Below, in pieces: positions 5,688 through 7,834 of a DNA stretch of 7,834 nucleotides. Below the pieces are notes generated by a model that was not told the origin of the DNA, did no database searches, and saw only the letters and a program-made list of their open reading frames with translations. Made by a program: the position numbers and the translations under genes. The stretch lies in NCBI GenBank assembly GCA_964649195.1, contig CAZYPK010000203.1, positions 1 to 7,834 on the forward strand, read 5' to 3'. The stretch's first letter is position 1. Every line of letters begins with the position of its first letter. The stretch comes from JTS-RE9 sp964649195 (GTDB lineage Bacteria; Planctomycetota; Phycisphaerae; Phycisphaerales; Phycisphaeraceae).

Positions 5688-6376
5688 TTGTCTTGATTTT
5701 CCCCACCTCCCACCAGCCGCGTGCGGCCAAGGCGCTGGCGGATCTGCACGTTGAGCTGGTGCAGCGCGGGGTTCACGGCCAGGTCGTCGCGGGTGACGGT
5801 GAACTTGCCGTCGATGCGGGCCATGCCGATCTTGTCGTCGAAGCCTTCGCTCTTGTCGGCGATGCGCAGCGAGGATTGCCAGAGGCTGCCGGTGAAGGTG
5901 TCGCTGCCGACGGTGTTGTTGGGGTAGAAGTAGCCGGCCCCGCTGTAGATGGCGATTTCCTTGCCGGTGTCATCGAAGAGGATGTATTGCAGGGTGGCGT
6001 TGGTGGCGGTGGCGTCGATGGGGGTGCGGCCGGCGTGGGGGTTCCAGAACATGCGGATGGTCAGCGCCGCCTTGGGATTCTCCGGCGGACCGTCGAAGAG
6101 AATCATCGTGGCGGTGTTCTTGTCGGCGGTGGTGTAGATGCCCGTCTGAAACGTGCCGCGTATGTTCTCATCGGCGTCATCGAAGCTGCGCACCGTCAGC
6201 GTGCCGCCTTCGCCGCCCAGGGCCGAGAAGGGGTTGTACATCGTGCCCCAGTTGGCCGGCTGCATCCACGAGCAGCCGGTACACAGCGGCAGCAGCAGGA
6301 GCAGGAGCAGGGGCGGAAGCAGGCGGCGCTTCCGCGGACCGGACAGGTTCGATTCCATTCGATGGACTCCGTTCAT
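5642..6376 (-). CDS. Uncharacterised lipoprotein
   Basis: I do not recognise the family. The 244-residue product starts with basic PRKRR (14-18), a leucine-rich core (19-31) and a lipobox-like CTGC with Cys35 as the likely lipidated residue (Cys at -3 is atypical). The mature part begins WMQPANWGTMYNPF and looks like a soluble beta-rich domain, including TVRSFDDADENIRGTFQTGI, TATMILFDGPPENPKAALTIR and AIYSGAGYFYPNN. No enzyme motif is visible. The start is the ATG at 6376: it overlaps the amidohydrolase stop as ATGA and has GGGGAG six bases upstream (6388-6383). An internal Met at residue 7 is possible. The C-terminal KAGKQEMK stretch is translated from an 8-bp repeat. The coupling suggests co-expression with the upstream hydrolase; a link to the transporter is positional only. 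Confidence 0.8.
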   Translation of the reverse strand: MNGVHRMESNLSGPRKRRLLPPLLLLLLLPLCTGCSWMQPANWGTMYNPFSALGGEGGTLTVRSFDDADENIRGTFQTGIYTTADKNTATMILFDGPPENPKAALTIRMFWNPHAGRTPIDATATNATLQYILFDDTGKEIAIYSGAGYFYPNNTVGSDTFTGSLWQSSLRIADKSEGFDDKIGMARIDGKFTVTRDDLAVNPALHQLNVQIRQRLGRTRLVGGGENQDNMKAGKQEMKIEAIF

Positions 6377-7614
6377 CGCTCGCTCCCCGGGTTTTGGTTT
6401 TCCGCCTTGATGATGGCTGCGTCTTCAACGGAAACATCCTCCGTTTTCGCAGGCGCATCGTCCGATGGCTCATCGAGATCATACGTCTGCGATTCCTCAC
6501 CATCGGATGAAGATGAAGATGTTGTTTCAGTCTCCCCCGGCTCCCCCGGCTCCCCCGGCTCTTCCGGCTCCTCCCGCTCTTCGCCGGACAGTGGCGTCTC
6601 GTCCTCCACTTCCGTTTCCATTTCAGCGGCCGTTGCGATGGCTGCCTTGCTCACCGGCGCCGCTGCGACAACCTGCACCGCCGCGGCGGTCATCACACTG
6701 GGCAGAACAACCGACGGGGCGATGACCGCGGCCGGTTTGACGATGGGTGAAGCGGCCGCCGCCTTTTCCCTGCGCCGCAGCCCCAGCGCCTCCAGCACAT
6801 CGCGCTCCACGATCGATCGCAACTGCTCGCGCGGCACGCTGGGCAGCATCGTGCCTTGCGTCAGCGTGTTCACCGAGTAGATCGTGGTGATCGCCTTTTG
6901 CGGCGTACACAGCGGAAAATCGCTTCCGAAAAGCAGCCGATCCATCACGCCCTGCTGATGGGCGCTGTGCAGCAGGTTGTAAAGCTGCCACGGCCGGGTC
7001 ACCACATGGCTCAGGTCGGCAAAGACGTTGCGATGCTTGCCCAGCAGCGTCAAAGTCTCCTCGATCCACGGATGGCCGACCTGCGAGATGATGATCCTGA
7101 GCCTGGGAAATTCGCGGGCCACTTCATCGAGCAGCGCCGGCCGGGCGAATTCGAGTTTGGCCTCCGCCGGCAGATGGGCCGCGCCATGCACCAGCAGCGG
7201 CAGGCCGCGCTCGGCGCAGGTTTCATACACCGGCCAGGCCTGGGTGTGGGAGGGATGAAAGCCCTGCGCCGCCGGGCTGATGGTCACGCCCACCAGGCCC
7301 ATCGCCTGCGCCGCCTCGATGCGGGTCGCGGCGCGGCCGGTCATCGGATCGATGCCCGCAAACCCCAGATATTTTTCCGGCTTCCGCTGAACGTACCGCG
7401 CCACCTGCTCCGGCGGAATCGAGCCGCCCAGCATCCGGCTTTCGAATCCGAGGATCACCGCGTGCTGCACCGGCTCCATCGCCGCATCATGCGCCGAGGC
7501 GGACGCATCGGGCCGATCCCAGGGCTGCCCGCCATGACGCAGCAGCCGCTGAGCCGAGCCGCGGCCCAGTTGCTCAGGCGATTCCCAGATGTGGGTGTGC
7601 AGATCGACAATCAT
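6373..7614 (-). CDS. Amidohydrolase-family (amidohydrolase_2-like) protein with acidic low-complexity tail
   Basis: Predicted metal-dependent TIM-barrel hydrolase or decarboxylase of the amidohydrolase superfamily. Numbered from the ATG at 7614, metal-ligand candidates are His6 and His8 in VDLHTH, His143 in LLVHGAAH, His181 in SQVGHPWIEE and Asp232 in LLFGSDFP, the usual HxH...H...H...D order. The barrel ends near residue 280 (IVERDVLEALGLR). Residues 282-413 form an unusual tail: Ala/Pro/Val-rich first, then strongly acidic with GEPGEPGE and a serine run before DGEE. The start was placed at MIVDLHTH because the family begins there. ATG 7623 (MGPMIVD) and GTG 7689 are alternatives, the last adding a hydrophobic stretch (SFLLLASF) that could mimic a signal. 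None has a clear ribosome-binding site. The substrate is unknown. Confidence 0.88.
   Translation of the reverse strand: MIVDLHTHIWESPEQLGRGSAQRLLRHGGQPWDRPDASASAHDAAMEPVQHAVILGFESRMLGGSIPPEQVARYVQRKPEKYLGFAGIDPMTGRAATRIEAAQAMGLVGVTISPAAQGFHPSHTQAWPVYETCAERGLPLLVHGAAHLPAEAKLEFARPALLDEVAREFPRLRIIISQVGHPWIEETLTLLGKHRNVFADLSHVVTRPWQLYNLLHSAHQQGVMDRLLFGSDFPLCTPQKAITTIYSVNTLTQGTMLPSVPREQLRSIVERDVLEALGLRRREKAAAASPIVKPAAVIAPSVVLPSVMTAAAVQVVAAAPVSKAAIATAAEMETEVEDETPLSGEEREEPEEPGEPGEPGETETTSSSSSDGEESQTYDLDEPSDDAPAKTEDVSVEDAAIIKAENQNPGSER
6532..6567. repeat. 9-bp in-frame tandem repeat inside the amidohydrolase tail
   Basis: CTCCCCCGG occurs three times in a row (6532-6558), followed by the variant CTCTTCCGG (6559-6567). 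On the coding strand this gives Glu-Pro-Gly triplets in the acidic tail. Being a multiple of three, copy-number change would lengthen or shorten the tail without breaking the frame. Confidence 0.85.
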
Positions 7615-7703
7615 CGGACCCATGTTAACGCACGGGCGGAATGAGGCCAACAGGAGGAAAGAAATTCTGACACTGTAACTTCTGCGCACGGCGCACGGAA
7701 GTA

Positions 7704-7745
7704 AAGCTCCAAATCACAATCACCCAATCTCAAACAAGTTCCAAA
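7704..7745. repeat. Degenerate heptamer-like tract upstream of the amidohydrolase gene
   Basis: Six 7-base blocks in register read AAGCTCC, AAATCAC, AATCACC, CAATCTC, AAACAAG and TTCCAAA. Similar CAAA/AATC blocks continue more loosely to about 7776. The rest of 7624-7834 holds no gene and no promoter I can defend. The tract is much less regular than the arrays inside the operon. Confidence 0.45.
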
Positions 7746-7834
7746 CAAGGCGGAATCAAAGCAAAATCAATTCAAAGGTGCGGAAGCACGCAAGCTCGCC
7801 GTCCACCGGCAGGCATTCGATGCCTTGCTTGAAA

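Noticed and set aside
7640..7834. Promoter for the cluster in the leader
   Set aside because: AT-richer stretches and TTG-type hexamers exist, but none pairs with a convincing -10 box at proper spacing, and the low-complexity tract makes chance matches likely.

Overview
The window carries one block of seven genes, all on the minus strand and apparently read from right to left. The GC-rich sequence, Sec/lipoprotein signals of diderm type and abundant short in-phase intergenic repeats suggest a free-living Gram-negative-type bacterium. My best guess is a Planctomycetota (Phycisphaerae-like) genome, but this is an inference from style: no rRNA or marker gene is present.

Layout in order of transcription. 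From the right edge: about 200 bases of leader with a degenerate heptamer-like tract (7704-7745) and no recognisable gene. Next come an amidohydrolase-family protein with a long acidic low-complexity tail (7614-6373) and an unrecognised lipoprotein (6376-5642), joined by an ATGA stop/start overlap. A 98-base spacer built of a 12-bp repeat follows. Then comes a complete branched-chain/hydrophobic amino-acid type ABC transporter (HAAT family): lipoprotein substrate-binding protein (5543-4392), permeases LivH (4342-3407) and LivM (about 3294-2017), and ATPases LivG (2020-1184) and LivF (1107-394). Four bases after the livF stop is a perfect 9-bp hairpin, which is also the end of a 141-bp tandem repeat running to the left edge of the window.

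How the genes work together. The binding protein would capture a substrate outside the cytoplasmic membrane, LivHM would form the channel, and LivGF would power uptake. The substrate is not fixed by sequence: branched-chain amino acids are the default, but amides, urea and other small compounds are known for the family. The amidohydrolase and the lipoprotein are possible functional partners only by position.

Most notable feature. The protein genes are ordinary, but most of the larger gene boundaries carry arrays of 7-bp (or 12/8-bp) units. The sequence family differs at each boundary, and the arrays often form inverted pairs able to fold into long hairpins. At livG the array has been taken into the coding sequence as a 7-residue-periodic C-terminal tail, and at livM it may form part of the N-terminus. 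These arrays resemble the short tandemly repeated repetitive (STRR) heptamers known from cyanobacteria. Together with the 141-bp hairpin repeat they are the best candidates for undescribed biology here.
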